NCBI GenBank assembly: GCA_905221605.1
Contig: CAJNDS010001420.1
Span: 1-19,595 of the forward strand
Reading direction: 5' to 3'
DNA from: Symbiodinium natans
Lineage: Eukaryota; Sar; Dinophyceae; Suessiales; Symbiodiniaceae
Length of the DNA: 19,595 nt
Shown here: piece by piece, positions 1-8,824 of the stretch
Layout: the number at the start of each line of letters is the position of its first letter
Position numbering within the stretch: position 1 is the stretch's first letter
Position numbers and translations under genes: made by a program
The notes under the pieces: model-generated
The model's input: only the letters and a program-made list of their open reading frames with translations
Told to the model about the DNA's origin: nothing
Database searches by the model: none

Positions 1-379
1 GTGGAAACAGTATTTCGTGCTTGAAAAACACTAATACATGTACTTTTTTCCAATGAATTGTGTGTATCAATAGTACTAAACCCTAATCCTACCTCTGAAC
101 CCCTTCCATAGAATCCTCAAAAGTGTACTTTTTCCGGGTGGAATAGTATTTGGGAGCCACCTAATAAACCCTAAACCCTAACCCCTAAACACTATTTTCA
201 GGCCACTAAAAAGTTAACAACTTGTTTTGGGGTATGTACCTAAACTCTAAACCCCGCTGGGCGACACATTTAGTAAAGTAGTAAACCCTAAACCAACAAA
301 CCCCAGGACAATTGAGTATGACCACACCTAAACCCTAAACCTTAAACCTTAAACCTTTAACCCTAAACCGTAACCCTAC
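1..379 (+). repeat. Partial monomer M0 (right part)
   Basis: This is the window-edge monomer, beginning inside the spacer at gtggaaacag. Private variants are ccaatgaattg, ccgggtggaatag and gggagccacc. Tract T4 is almost absent (gtacctaaactctaaacccc at 236-255), as in M30 and M33, which makes the monomer short. Confidence 0.9.
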
Positions 380-930
380 CAGGGCCCACGCAGCTTCGTC
401 TTGTCTTCCACATGAGAAGGCTCTACCCTAGACCCTAAACCCCTAAACCCTGTTTTCGGCTCTGGAAAAAGTACATTTTTTAATGGGCCACAAGCAGGAT
501 TGCTGGTGGAAACAGTATTTCGTGCTTGAAAAACACTAATACACGTACTTTTTTCCAAGGAATTGTGTGTTTCAATAGCACTAAACCCGAATCCTACCTC
601 TGAACCCCTTCCATAGAATCCTCAAAAGTGTACTTTTTCCGGGGGGAATAGTATTTTGGAACCACCTAATAAACCTTAAACCCTAAACCCTAACCCCTAA
701 ACACTATTTTCAGGCCACTAAAAAGTTAACTACTTGTTTTGGGGTATGTACCTAAGCCCTAAACCCTAAACCCTAGACCCTAAACCTAAATCCTAAACTC
801 TAAACCCCACTGCGACACATTTAGTAAAGTAGTAAACCCTAAACCAACAAACCCCAGGACAATTGAGTATGACCACACCTAAACCCTAAACCTTAAACCT
901 TAAACCTTTAACCCTAAACCGTAACCCTAC
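380..930 (+). repeat. Monomer M1, 551 bp
   Basis: Variants are gttttcggctctgg, aatacacgtac, gtgtgtttcaatagcac, aaacccgaatcc, gtattttggaacc, aaaccttaaaccc, ttaactacttg and cactgcgacac. The same set recurs in M31 and M32 about 16.8 kb away, with no difference noticed. It ends in the unusual ccctaaaccgtaaccctacc. Confidence 0.93.
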
Positions 931-1488
931 CAGGGCCCACGCAGCTTCGTCTTGTCTTCCACATGAGAAGGCTCTACCCTAGACCCTAAACCCCTAAACC
1001 CTGTTTTCGGCTCTGGAAAAAGTACATTTTTAATGGGCCACAAGCAGGATTGCTGGTGGAAACAGTATTTCGTGTTTGAAAAACACTAATACATGTACTT
1101 TTTTCCAAGGAATTGTATGTTTCAATAGCACTAAACCCTAATCCTACCTCTGAACCCCTTCCATAGAATCCTCAAAAGTGTACTTTTTCCGGGGGGAATA
1201 GTATTTGGGAACCACCTAATAAACCCTAAACCCTAAACCCTAACCCCTAAACACTATTTTCAAGCCACTAAAAAGTTAACAACTTGTTTTGGGGTATGTA
1301 CCTAAGCCCTAAACCCTAAACCCTAGACCCTAAACCTAAATCCTAAACTCTAAACCCCACTGCGACACATTTAGTAAAGTAGTAAACCCTAAACCAACAA
1401 ACCCCAGGACAATTGAGTATGACCACACCTAAACCCTAAACCCTAAACCTTAAACCTTAAACCTTTAACCCTAAACCCTAAACCCTAC
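931..1488 (+). repeat. Monomer M2, 558 bp
   Basis: It begins like M1 (gttttcggctctgg) but has a five-T run (acatttttaatggg), cgtgtttgaaaaacac, aatacatg, gtatgtttcaatagcac and caagccac. The spacer part matches M35 (19353 on). The T3 tract at 1224-1247 has four C-runs in a row. Confidence 0.93.
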
Positions 1489-2007
1489 CAGGGCCCACGC
1501 AGCTTCGTCTTGTCTTCCACATGAGAAGGCTCTACCCTAGACCCTAAACCCCTAAACCCTGTTTTGGCTCGGGAAAAAGTACAAGCAGGATTGCTGGTGG
1601 AAACAGTATTTCGTGCTTGAAAAACACTAACGCATGTATTTTTTTCCAAGCAATTGTGTGTATCAATAGTACTAAACCCTAATCCTACCTCTGAACCCCT
1701 TCCATAGAATCCTCAAAAGTGTACTTTTTCCGGGGGGAATAGTATTTGGGAACCACCTAATAAACCCTAAACCCTAAACCCTAACCCCTAAACACTATTT
1801 TCAGGCCACTAAAAGGTTAACAACTTGTTTTGGGGTATGTACCTAAGCCCTAAACCCTAAACCCTAAACCCTAGACCCTAAACCTAAATCCTAAACTCTA
1901 AACCCCACTGGGCGACACATTTAGTAAAGTAGTAAACCCTAAACCAACAAACCCCAGGACAATTGAACCTTAAACCTTAAACCTTTAACCCTAAACCCTA
2001 ACCCTAC
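1489..2007 (+). repeat. Monomer M3, 519 bp, 17 bp spacer deletion
   Basis: A 17 bp deletion joins aaaaagtac directly to aagcagg at 1582/1583. Other variants are aacgcatgtattttttt and aaaaggttaac. T1 is also shortened: caattg runs straight into aaccttaaacc (about 1962-1972), losing the gtatgaccacacc spacer. Confidence 0.93.
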
Positions 2008-2570
2008 CAGGGCCCACGCAGCTTCGTCTTGTCTTCCATATGAGAAGGCTCTACCCTAGACCCTAAACCCCTAAACCCTGCTTTGGGCTCGGGAAAAAGT
2101 ACATTTTGTAATGGGCCACAAGCAGGATTGCTGGTGGAAACAGTATTTCGTGCTTGAAAAATACTAATGCATGTACTTGTTTTCCAAGGAATTGTGTGTT
2201 TCAATAGTACTAAACCCTAATCCTACCTCTGAACCCCTTCCATAGAATCCTCAAAAGTGTACTTTTTCCGGGGGGAATAGTGTTTGGGAACCACCTAATA
2301 AACCCTAAACCCTAAACCCTAACCCCTAAACACTATTTTTCAGGCCACTAAAAAGTTAACAACTTGTTGTGGGGTATGTACCTATGCCCTAAACCCTAAA
2401 CCCTAGACCCTGAACCCTAAACCTAAATCCTAAACTCTAAACCCCACTGGGCGACACATTTAGTAAAGTAGTAAACCCTAAACCAACAAACCCCAAGACA
2501 ATTGAGTATGACCACACCTAAACCCTAAACCTTAAACCTTAAACCTTTAACCCTAAACCCTAAACCCTAC
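2008..2570 (+). repeat. Monomer M4, 563 bp
   Basis: Private variants are tccatatgag, gctttgggctcggg, cattttgtaatggg, aaatactaatgc, tacttgttttcc, tagtgtttggg, actatttttcagg, ttgttgtgggg, cctatgccc and gaccctgaacccta. It has no close partner in the window, making it one of the most individual intact monomers. Confidence 0.93.
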
Positions 2571-3130
2571 CAGGGCCCACGCAGCTTCGTCTTGTCTTCC
2601 ACATGAGAAGGCTCTACCCTAGACCCTAAACCCCTAAACCCTGTTTTGGGCTCGGGAAAAAGTACATTTTTTAATGGGCCACAAGCAGGATTCCTGGTGG
2701 AAACAGTATTTCGTGCTTGAAAAACACTAATGCATGTACTTTTTTCCAAGCAATTGTGTGTATCAATAGTACTCAGCCCTAATCCTACCTCTGAACCCCT
2801 TCCATAGAATCCTCAAAAGTGTACTTTTTCCGGGGGGAATAGTCTTTGGGAACCACCTAATAAACCCTAAACCCTAAACCCTAACCCCTAAACACTATTT
2901 TCAGGCCACTAAAAAGTTAACAACTTGTTTTGGGGTATGTACCTAAACCCTAAGCCCTAAACCCTAAACCCTAGACCCTAAACCTAAATCCTAAACTCTA
3001 AACCCCACTGGGCGACACATTTAGTAAAGTAGTAAACCCTAAACCAACAAACCCCAGGACAATTGAGTATGACCACACTTTAACCCTAAACCTTAAACCT
3101 TAAACCTTTAACCCTAAACCCTAACCCTAC
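2571..3130 (+). repeat. Monomer M5, 560 bp, contains left end of higher-order copy A
   Basis: Variants are gattcctggtgg, gcaattgtgtgtatc, actcagccc (2771-2779), agtctttggg and cacactttaaccc. Before 2777 it is unlike M15. After it, M5 and M15 match at an offset of 5694 bp, so the duplication boundary falls here. Confidence 0.93.
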
Positions 3131-3691
3131 CAGGGCCCACGCAGCTTCGTCTTGTCTTCCACATGAGAAGGCTCTACCCTAGACCCTAAACCCCTAAACC
3201 CTATTTTGGGCTCGGGAAAAAGTACATTTTTTAATGGGCCACAAGCAGGATTCCTGGTGGAAACAGTATTTCGTGCTTGAAAAACACTAACGCATGTACT
3301 TTTTTCCAAGGAATTGTGTCTTTCAATAGCACTAAACCCTAATCCTACCTCTGAACCCCTTCCATAGAATCCTCAAAAGTGTACTTTTTCCGGGGGGAAT
3401 AGTATTTGGGAACCACCTAATAAACCCTAAACCCTAAACCCTAACCCCTAAACACTATTTTCAGGCCACTAAAAAGTTAACAACTTGTTTTGGGGTATGT
3501 ACCTAAGCCCTAAACCCTAAACCCTAGACCCTAAATCCTAAACCTAAATCCTAAACTCTAAACCCCACTGGGCGACACATTTAGTAAAGTAGTAAACCCT
3601 AAACCAACAAACCCCAGGACAATTGAGTATGACCACACCTAAACCCTAAACCTTAAACCTTAAACCTTTAACCCTAAACCCTAAACCCTTC
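3131..3691 (+). repeat. Monomer M6, 561 bp
   Basis: Variants are cctattttgggctcggg, gattcctgg, aacgcatg, gtgtctttcaatagcac and T4 with gaccctaaatcctaaacctaaatcc. It is duplicated as M16. Confidence 0.93.
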
Positions 3692-4225
3692 CAGGGCCCA
3701 CGCAGCTTCGTCTTGTCTTCCACATGAGAAGGCTCTACCCTAGACCCAAAATCCCTAAACCCTATTTTGGGCTCGGGAAAAAGTACATTTTTTAATCGGC
3801 CACAAGCAGGATTGCTGGTGGAAACAGTATTTCGTGCTTGAAAAACACTAATGCATGTACTTTTTTCCAAGGAATTGTGTCTTTCAATAGCACTAAACCC
3901 TAATCCTACCTCTGAACCCCTTCCATAGAATCCTCAAAAGTGTACTTTTTCCGGGGGGAATAGTATTTGGGAACCACCTAATAAACCCTAAACCCTCAAC
4001 CCTGACCCCTAAACACTATTTTCAGGCCACTAAAAAGTTAACAACTTGTTTTGGGGTATGTACCCTAAACCTAAATCCTAAACTCTAAACCCCACTGGGC
4101 GACACATTTAGTAAAGTAGTAAACCCTAAGCCAACAAACCCCAGGACAATTGAGTATGACCTCACCTAAACCCTAAACCTTAAACCTTAAACCTTAAACC
4201 TTTAACCCTAAACCCTAAACCCTTC
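3692..4225 (+). repeat. Monomer M7, 534 bp
   Basis: Variants are gacccaaaatccct, taatcggccac, ccctcaaccctgacccc, a shortened T4 (gtaccctaaacctaaatcc), aagccaac and gacctcacc. It is preceded by ccttccaggg rather than cctaccaggg at the anchor. It is duplicated as M17. Confidence 0.93.
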
Positions 4226-4771
4226 CAGGGCCCACGCAGCTTCGTCTTGTCTTCCACATGAGAAGGCTCTACCCTAGACCCTAAACCCCTAAACCCTGTT
4301 CTGGGCTCGGGAAAAAGTGCATTTGTTAATGGACCACAAGCAGGATTGCCGGTGGAAACAGTATTTCGTGCTTGAAAAACACTAATGCATGTACTTTTTT
4401 CCAAGGAATTGTGTGTATCAATAGTACTAAACCCTAATCCTACCTCTGAACCCCTTCCATAGAATCCTCAAAAGTGTACTTTTTCCGGGGGGAATAGTAT
4501 TTGGGAACCACCTAATAAACCCTAAACCCTAACCCCTAAACACTATTTTCAGGCCACTAAAAAGTTAACAACTTGTTTTGGGGTATGAACCTAAACCCTA
4601 AACCCTAGACCCTAAACCCTAAACCTAAATCCTAAACTCTAAACCCCACTGGGCGACACATTTAGTAAAGTAGTAAACCCTAAACCAACAAACCCCAGGA
4701 CAATTCAGTATGACCACACCTAAACCCTAAACCTTAAACCTTAAACCTTTAACCCTAAACCCTAACCCTAC
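4226..4771 (+). repeat. Monomer M8, 546 bp
   Basis: Variants are gttctgggctcgg, gtgcatttgttaatggacc, gattgccggtgg, a T3 with one heptamer fewer, and ggtatgaacc. It is duplicated as M18, with one difference seen: caattcagtatg here (C at 4706) versus caattgagtatg there. Confidence 0.93.
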
Positions 4772-5343
4772 CAGGGCCCACGCAGCTTCGTCTTGTCTTC
4801 CACATGAAACGCTACCCTAGACCCTAAACCCCTAAACCCTGTTTTTGGCCTTGGGAAAGTAAAGTTTTTTAATGGCCACAGCCAGGATTGCTGGGTGGAC
4901 ACGTAATGCGTGCTTAAAAAACCACTAATACATGTACTTTTTTTTTCCAGGACATTGTGTGTTTTCATAGCAACTAAACCCTAATCCTCCTCTGAATCCC
5001 GTCCATAGAATCCTCAAAGGTGTCTTTTTTTCCGGGGGGAATATAGTTGGGAACCACCTAATAAACCCTAACCCTAAACCCTAACCCCTAACACTATTTT
5101 CAGGCCACTAAAAGAAAAAAAAGTTAACAACTTGTTTTGGGGTATGTACCTAAGCCCTAAACCCTAAACCCTAGACCCTAAACCCTAAACCTAAATCCTA
5201 AACTCTAAACCCCACTGCGACACATTTAGTAAAGTAGTAAACCCTAAACCAACAAACCCCAGGACAATTGAGTATGACCACACCTAAACCCTAAACCCTA
5301 AACCTTAAACCTTAAACCTTTAACCCTAAACCCTAAACCCTAC
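4772..5343 (+). repeat. Monomer M9, 572 bp, degenerate with clustered indels
   Basis: From about 4800 to 5120 this copy carries many single-base indels and substitutions that no other monomer has. Examples are catgaaacgctaccc, ggccttgggaaagtaaag, gctgggtggacacgtaatgcg, a nine-T run, gttttcatagcaac, cccgtccatag and actaaaagaaaaaaaagttaac. Outside that stretch it is a normal monomer. Its partner M19 is clean where M9 is bad and irregular elsewhere. Low-quality sequence is the simplest explanation; real decay is possible. Confidence 0.88.
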
Positions 5344-5886
5344 CAGGGCCCACGCAGCTTCGTCTTGTCTTCCACATGAGAAGGCTCTACCCTAGACCCT
5401 AAACCCCTAAACCCTGTTTTGGCTCGGGAAAAAGTACAAGCAGGATTGCTGGTGGAAACAGTATTTCGTGCTTGAAAAACACTAATGCATGTACTTTTTT
5501 CCAAGGAATTGTGTGTATCAATAGTACTAAACCCCAATCCTACCTCTGAACCCCTTCCATAGAATCCTCAAAAGTGTACTTTTTCCGGGGGGAATAGTAT
5601 TTGGGAACCACCTAAAAAACCCTAAACCCTAAACCCTAACCCCTAAACACTATTTTCAGAACACTAAAAAGTTAACAACTTGTTTTGAGGTATATACCTA
5701 AACCCTAAACCCTATACCCTAAACCCTAAACCTAAATCCTAAACTCTAAACCCCACTGGGCGACACATTTAGTAAAGTAGTAAACCCTAAACCAACAAAC
5801 CCCAGGACAATTAAGTATGACCACACCTAAACCCTAAACCTTAAACCTTAAACCTTAAACCTTTAACCCTAAACCCTAAACCCTTC
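5344..5886 (+). repeat. Monomer M10, 543 bp, 17 bp spacer deletion
   Basis: It has the aaaaagtacaagcagg deletion form plus aaaccccaatcc, cctaaaaaaccc, cagaacactaaaaag, gaggtatatacc, accctataccc and caattaagtatg. It is duplicated as M20 with no difference noticed. Confidence 0.93.
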
Positions 5887-6049
5887 CAGGGCCCACGCAG
5901 CTTCGTCTTGTCTTCCACATGAGAAGGCTCTACCCTAGACCCTAAACCCCTAAACCCTGTTCTGGGCTCGGGAAAAAGTGCATTTTTTAATGGGCCACAA
6001 GCAGGATTGCTGGTGGAAACAGTATTTCGTGCTTGAAAAGCACTAATGC

Positions 6050-6211
6050 ATGTACTTTTTTCCAAGGAATTGTGTGTATCATTTACAATATGAGCCGAGA
6101 CCACCTACACTTCTGGGAATTCGTGGAGTCAGCCGGAGACTGACGCTACGTTCTGCACAAAATGGTCGGCGCAAGAGACTTCTGCTCCCAAAAGCACCAA
6201 TTAAGAAATGA
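6050..6211 (+). other. 53-codon ATG open frame crossing into the insertion; coding status doubtful
   Basis: An ATG in the satellite (gcATGtac, 6050) opens a frame that crosses the target-site duplication and stays open through 126 bases of the insertion to TGA at 6209-6211. The insert-derived part is arginine-, lysine- and leucine-rich (ends RKRLLLPKAPIKK) and resembles nothing I can name. A second frame of the insert gives MSRDHLHFWEFVESAGD (6090-6140), stops at TGA (6141-6143), then stays open to 6251 (RYVLHKMVGARDFCSQKHQ and on). That frame has a more protein-like composition and could be an exon fragment with a Trp-to-stop change. Both frames are repeated at 11739-11900 and 11779-11940 in copy 2. 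I see no promoter or splice context, and a run this short can be chance. Confidence 0.15.
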
Positions 6212-6225
6212 AGTGAAACATGAGC
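6082..6225. mobile_element. 144 bp insertion with perfect 9 bp target-site duplication (copy 1)
   Basis: M11 is interrupted by 144 bp unrelated to the satellite. The host text tgtgtatca is present on both sides (6073-6081 and 6226-6234) and only once in uninterrupted monomers, so this is a clean insertion with a 9 bp duplication of the target. The insert begins tttacaatatgagcc and ends gaagtgaaacatgagc. I see no terminal inverted repeat, no poly-A tail, and no CCCTAAA motif. ATATGAGC near the left end and ACATGAGC at the right end form a weak direct repeat. A small dyad, gtcag-ccggaga-ctgac, lies in the middle. GC is about 48% by hand count and the composition is much more even than in the host. 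I do not recognise the family. A non-autonomous DNA element, a truncated retroelement, a SINE or a captured gene fragment are all possible. The 9 bp duplication argues for integrase- or transposase-type entry rather than passive repair. Confidence 0.8.
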
Positions 6226-6599
6226 TGTGTATCAATAGTACTGAACCCTAATCCTACCTCTGAACCCCTTCCATAGAATCCTCAAAAGTGTACTTTTTCC
6301 GGGGGGAATAGTATTTGGGAACCACCTAATAAACCCTAAACCCTAAACCCTTACCCCTAAACACTATTTTCAGGCCACTAAAAAGTTAACAACTTGCTTT
6401 GGGGTATGTACCTAAGCCCTAAACCCTAAACCCTAGACCCTAAACCCTAGACCTAAATCCTAAACTCTAAACCCGCTGGGCGACACATTTAGTAAAGTAG
6501 TAAACCCTAAACCAACAAACCCCAGGACAATTGAGTATGACCACACCTAAACCCTAAACCTTAAACCTTAAACCTTTAACCCTAAACCCTAAACCCTTC

Positions 6600-7167
6600 C
6601 AGGGCCCACGCAGCTTCGTCTTGTCTTCCACATGAGAAGGCTCTACCCTAGACCCTAAATCCCTAAACCCTATTTTGGGCTCGGGAAAAAGTACATTTTT
6701 TAATGGGCCACAAGCAGGATTGCTGGTGGAAACAGTATTTCGTGCTTGAAAAACACTAATGCATGTACTTTTTTCCAAGGAATTGTGTCTTTCAATAGCA
6801 CTAAACCCTAATCCTACCTCTGAACCCCTTCCATAGAATCCTCAAAAGTGTACTTTTTCCGGGGGGAATAGTATTTGGGAACCACCTAATAAACCCTAAA
6901 CCCTAAACCCTAACCCCTAAACACTATTTTCAGGCCACTAAAAAGTTAACAACTTGTTTTGGGGTATGTACCTAAACCATAAACCCTAGACCCTAAATCC
7001 TAAACCTAAATCCTAAACTCTAAACCCGCTGGGCGACACATTTAGTAAAGTAGTAAACCCTAAACCAACAAACCCCAGGACAATTGAGTATGACCACACC
7101 TAAACCCTAAACCTTAAACCTTAAACCTTAAACCTTAAACCTTTAACTCTAAACCCTAAACCCCTAC
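6600..7167 (+). repeat. Monomer M12, 568 bp
   Basis: Variants are accctaaatccct, ctattttgggc, gtgtctttcaatagcac, cctaaaccataaaccc and aaacccgctgggcg. T1 has four CCTTAAA units and tttaactct, while its partner M22 has ccttagaccttaaa and two units, so the pair diverges from 7117 on. Confidence 0.93.
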
Positions 7168-7700
7168 CAGGGCCCACGCAGCTTCGTCTTGTCTTCCACA
7201 TGAGAAGGCTCTACCCTAGACCCTAAACCCCTAAACCCTGTTTTGGCTCGGGAAAAAGTACAAGCAGGATTGCTGGTGGAAACAGTATTTCGTGCTTGAA
7301 AAACACTAATGCATGTATTTTTTTCCAAGGAATTGTGTGTATCAATAGTACTAAACCCTAATCCTACCTCTGAACCCCTTCCATAGAATCCTCAAAAGTG
7401 TACTTTCCGGGGGGAATAGTATTTGGGAACCACCTAATAAACCCTAAACCCTAAACCCTAACCCCTAAACACTATTTTCAGGCCACTAAAAAGTTAACAA
7501 CTTGTTTTGGGGTATGTACCTAAGCCCTAAACCCTAAACCCTAGACCCTAAACCTAAATCCTAAACTCTAAACCCCACTGCGACACATTTAGTAAAGTAG
7601 TAAACCCTAAACCAACAAACCCCAGGACAATTGAGTATGACCACACCTAAACCCTAAACCTTAAACCTTAAACCTTTAACCCTAAACCCTAAACCCCTAC
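7168..7700 (+). repeat. Monomer M13, 533 bp, 17 bp spacer deletion
   Basis: It has the deletion form aaaaagtacaagcagg, aatgcatgtattttttt, and gtgtactttccgg with two T lost. Its positional partner M23 lacks all three, and the pair agrees again only from 7407. It belongs to the conversion-like patch. Confidence 0.93.
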
Positions 7701-8265
7701 CAGGGCCCACGCAGCTTCGTCTTGTCTTCCACATGAGAAGGCTCTACCCCAGACCCTAAACCCCTAAACCCTGTTTTGGCTCGGGAAAAAGTACAAGCAG
7801 GATTGCTGGTGGAAACAGTATTTCGTGCTTGAAACACACTAACGCATGTACTTTTTTCCAAGCAATTGTGTGTATCAATAGTACTAAACCCTAATCCTAC
7901 CTCTGAACCCCTTCCAGAGAATCCTCAAAAGTGTACTTTTTCCGGGGGGGAATAGTATTTGGGAACCACCTAATAAACCCTAAACCCTAAACCCTAACCC
8001 CTAAACACTATTTTCAGGCCACTAAACAGATAAAAACTTGTTTTGGGGTATGTACCTAAACCCTAAACCCTAGACCCTAAACCCTAAACCTAAATCCTAA
8101 ACACTAAACCCCACTGGGCGACACATTTAGTAAAGTAGTAAACCCTAAGCCAACAAACCCCAGGACAATTGAGTATGACCTCACCTAAACCCTAAACCTT
8201 AAGCCTTAAACCTTAAACCTTAAACCTTAAACCTTTAACCCTAAACCCTAAACCCTAAACCCTAC
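7701..8265 (+). repeat. Monomer M14, 565 bp, distinctive subtype
   Basis: This is the most marked subtype: ctaccccagacc, the 17 bp spacer deletion, gaaacacactaacgcatg, ccttccagagaatcc, ggggggg, actaaacagataaaaacttg, aaacactaaacc and aagccaac. T1 is extended to five CCTTAAA-type units including cttaagcctt (8183-8264). It recurs as M24 and M27. Confidence 0.93.
8183..8264 (-). repeat. Longest degenerate telomere-like tract (T1 of M14)
   Basis: About 80 bp of heptamers read on + as CCTAAA, CCCTAAA, five CCTTAAA-type units including the cttaagcctt variant, CCTTTAA, then CCCTAAA units ending at the next anchor. Other monomers have two to four CCTTAAA units here, so length varies by whole heptamers. 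It is the same tract as 13876-13957 and 15545-15626. Strand is given as that of the G-rich TTTAGGG sequence. Confidence 0.85.
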
Positions 8266-8824
8266 CAGGGCCCACGCAGCTTCGTCTTGTCTTCCACATG
8301 AGAAGGCTCTACCCTAGACCCCAAACCCCTAAACCCTGTTTTGGCTCGGGAAAAAGTACATTTTTTAATGGGCCACAAGCAGGATTGCTGGTGGAAACAG
8401 TATTTCGTGCTTGAAAAACACTAATGCATGTACTTTTTTCCAAGCAATTGTGTGTATCAATAGTACTAAACCCTAATCCTACCTCTGAACCCCTTCCATA
8501 GAATCCTCAAAAGTGTACTTTTTCCGGGGGGAATAGTCTTTGGGAACCACCTAATAAACCCTAAACCCTAAACCCTAACCCCTAAACACTATTTTCAGGC
8601 CACTAAAAAGTTAACAACTTGTTTTGGGGTATGTACCTAAACCCTAAGCCCTAAACCCTAAACCCTAGACCCTAAACCTAAATCCTAAACTCTAAACCCC
8701 ACTGGGCGACACATTTAGTAAAGTAGTAAACCCTAAACCAACAAACCCCAGGACAATTGAGTATGACCACACTTTAACCCTAAACCTTAAACCTTAAACC
8801 TTTAACCCTAAACCCTAACCCTAC
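8266..8824 (+). repeat. Monomer M15, 559 bp, contains the A/B junction
   Basis: Variants are gaccccaaacccc, gttttggctcggg and agtctttggg (8535). The first part, to 8537, matches M25 and M28. From 8471 it matches M5. It is therefore the junction monomer between the two higher-order copies. Confidence 0.93.

Larger units (their letters stand above)
5887..6599 (+). repeat. Monomer M11, 713 bp, interrupted by the 144 bp insertion
   Basis: Without the insertion and one copy of its 9 bp target duplication the monomer would be 560 bp, which is normal. Variants are gttctgggctcgg, gtgcattttttaatggg, gaaaagcactaatgc, agtactgaaccc, cccttacccc, ttgctttgggg, ccctagacctaaatcc and aaacccgctgggcg. It is duplicated as M21. 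Confidence 0.93.
2777..8470 (+). repeat. Higher-order repeat copy A, ten monomers, 5694 bp
   Basis: This segment is followed immediately by a near-identical copy at 8471-14163, giving a tandem higher-order repeat inside the satellite. It runs from the middle of M5 to the middle of M15. The left limit is set by actcagccc at 2771-2779, which differs from actaaaccc at 8465-8473; from 2777 on the two copies agree. Rare private variants recur at a constant offset: agtctttggg (2841 and 8535), the frame-breaking gacccaaaatccc in M7 and M17, taatcggcc in M7 and M17, gaggtatatacc in M10 and M20, and the 144 bp insertion in M11 and M21. The offset is 5694 bp up to M9/M19, 5689 bp from M10/M20, and 5693 bp from M14/M24. 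The small shifts come from indels in M9/M19 and a divergent patch at 7117-7406. Confidence 0.9.

Noticed and set aside
376-558. Minus-strand open frame of 60-97 codons (EKSTCISVFQARNTVST...), repeated in about 21 monomers, for example 376-558, 3646-3870, 10462-10755 and 19349-19531
   Set aside because: In the copies I translated the frame begins at TTG or GTG; the only ATG start I found is in the degenerate copy ending at 4968. The frame reads through TTTAGGG tracts (GFRGLGSR). Differences between copies are mostly amino-acid-changing, and monomers with the 17 bp or 32 bp deletion lose or alter the frame. It is a by-product of the homogenised repeat, not a gene family.
2409-2425. Plasmodium-type telomere (mixed CCCTAAA and CCCTGAA)
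   Set aside because: ccctgaa appears only here in M4 as an isolated variant, with no regular CCCTGAA/CCCTAAA mixture, so a Plasmodium-style telomere is not supported. Other TTTAGGG lineages remain possible.
5841-6104. 87-codon minus-strand frame beginning in the insertion (also 11530-11793)
   Set aside because: It is the same satellite frame extended by a GTG inside the 144 bp insertion. It has no ATG, no promoter context and the same repeat-derived body.
6082-6225. tRNA-derived SINE or small RNA gene in the insertion
   Set aside because: I looked for Pol III A and B boxes and for a cloverleaf on both strands and saw no convincing match. There is no poly-A or T-run tail, and only one five-base hairpin (gtcag/ctgac).
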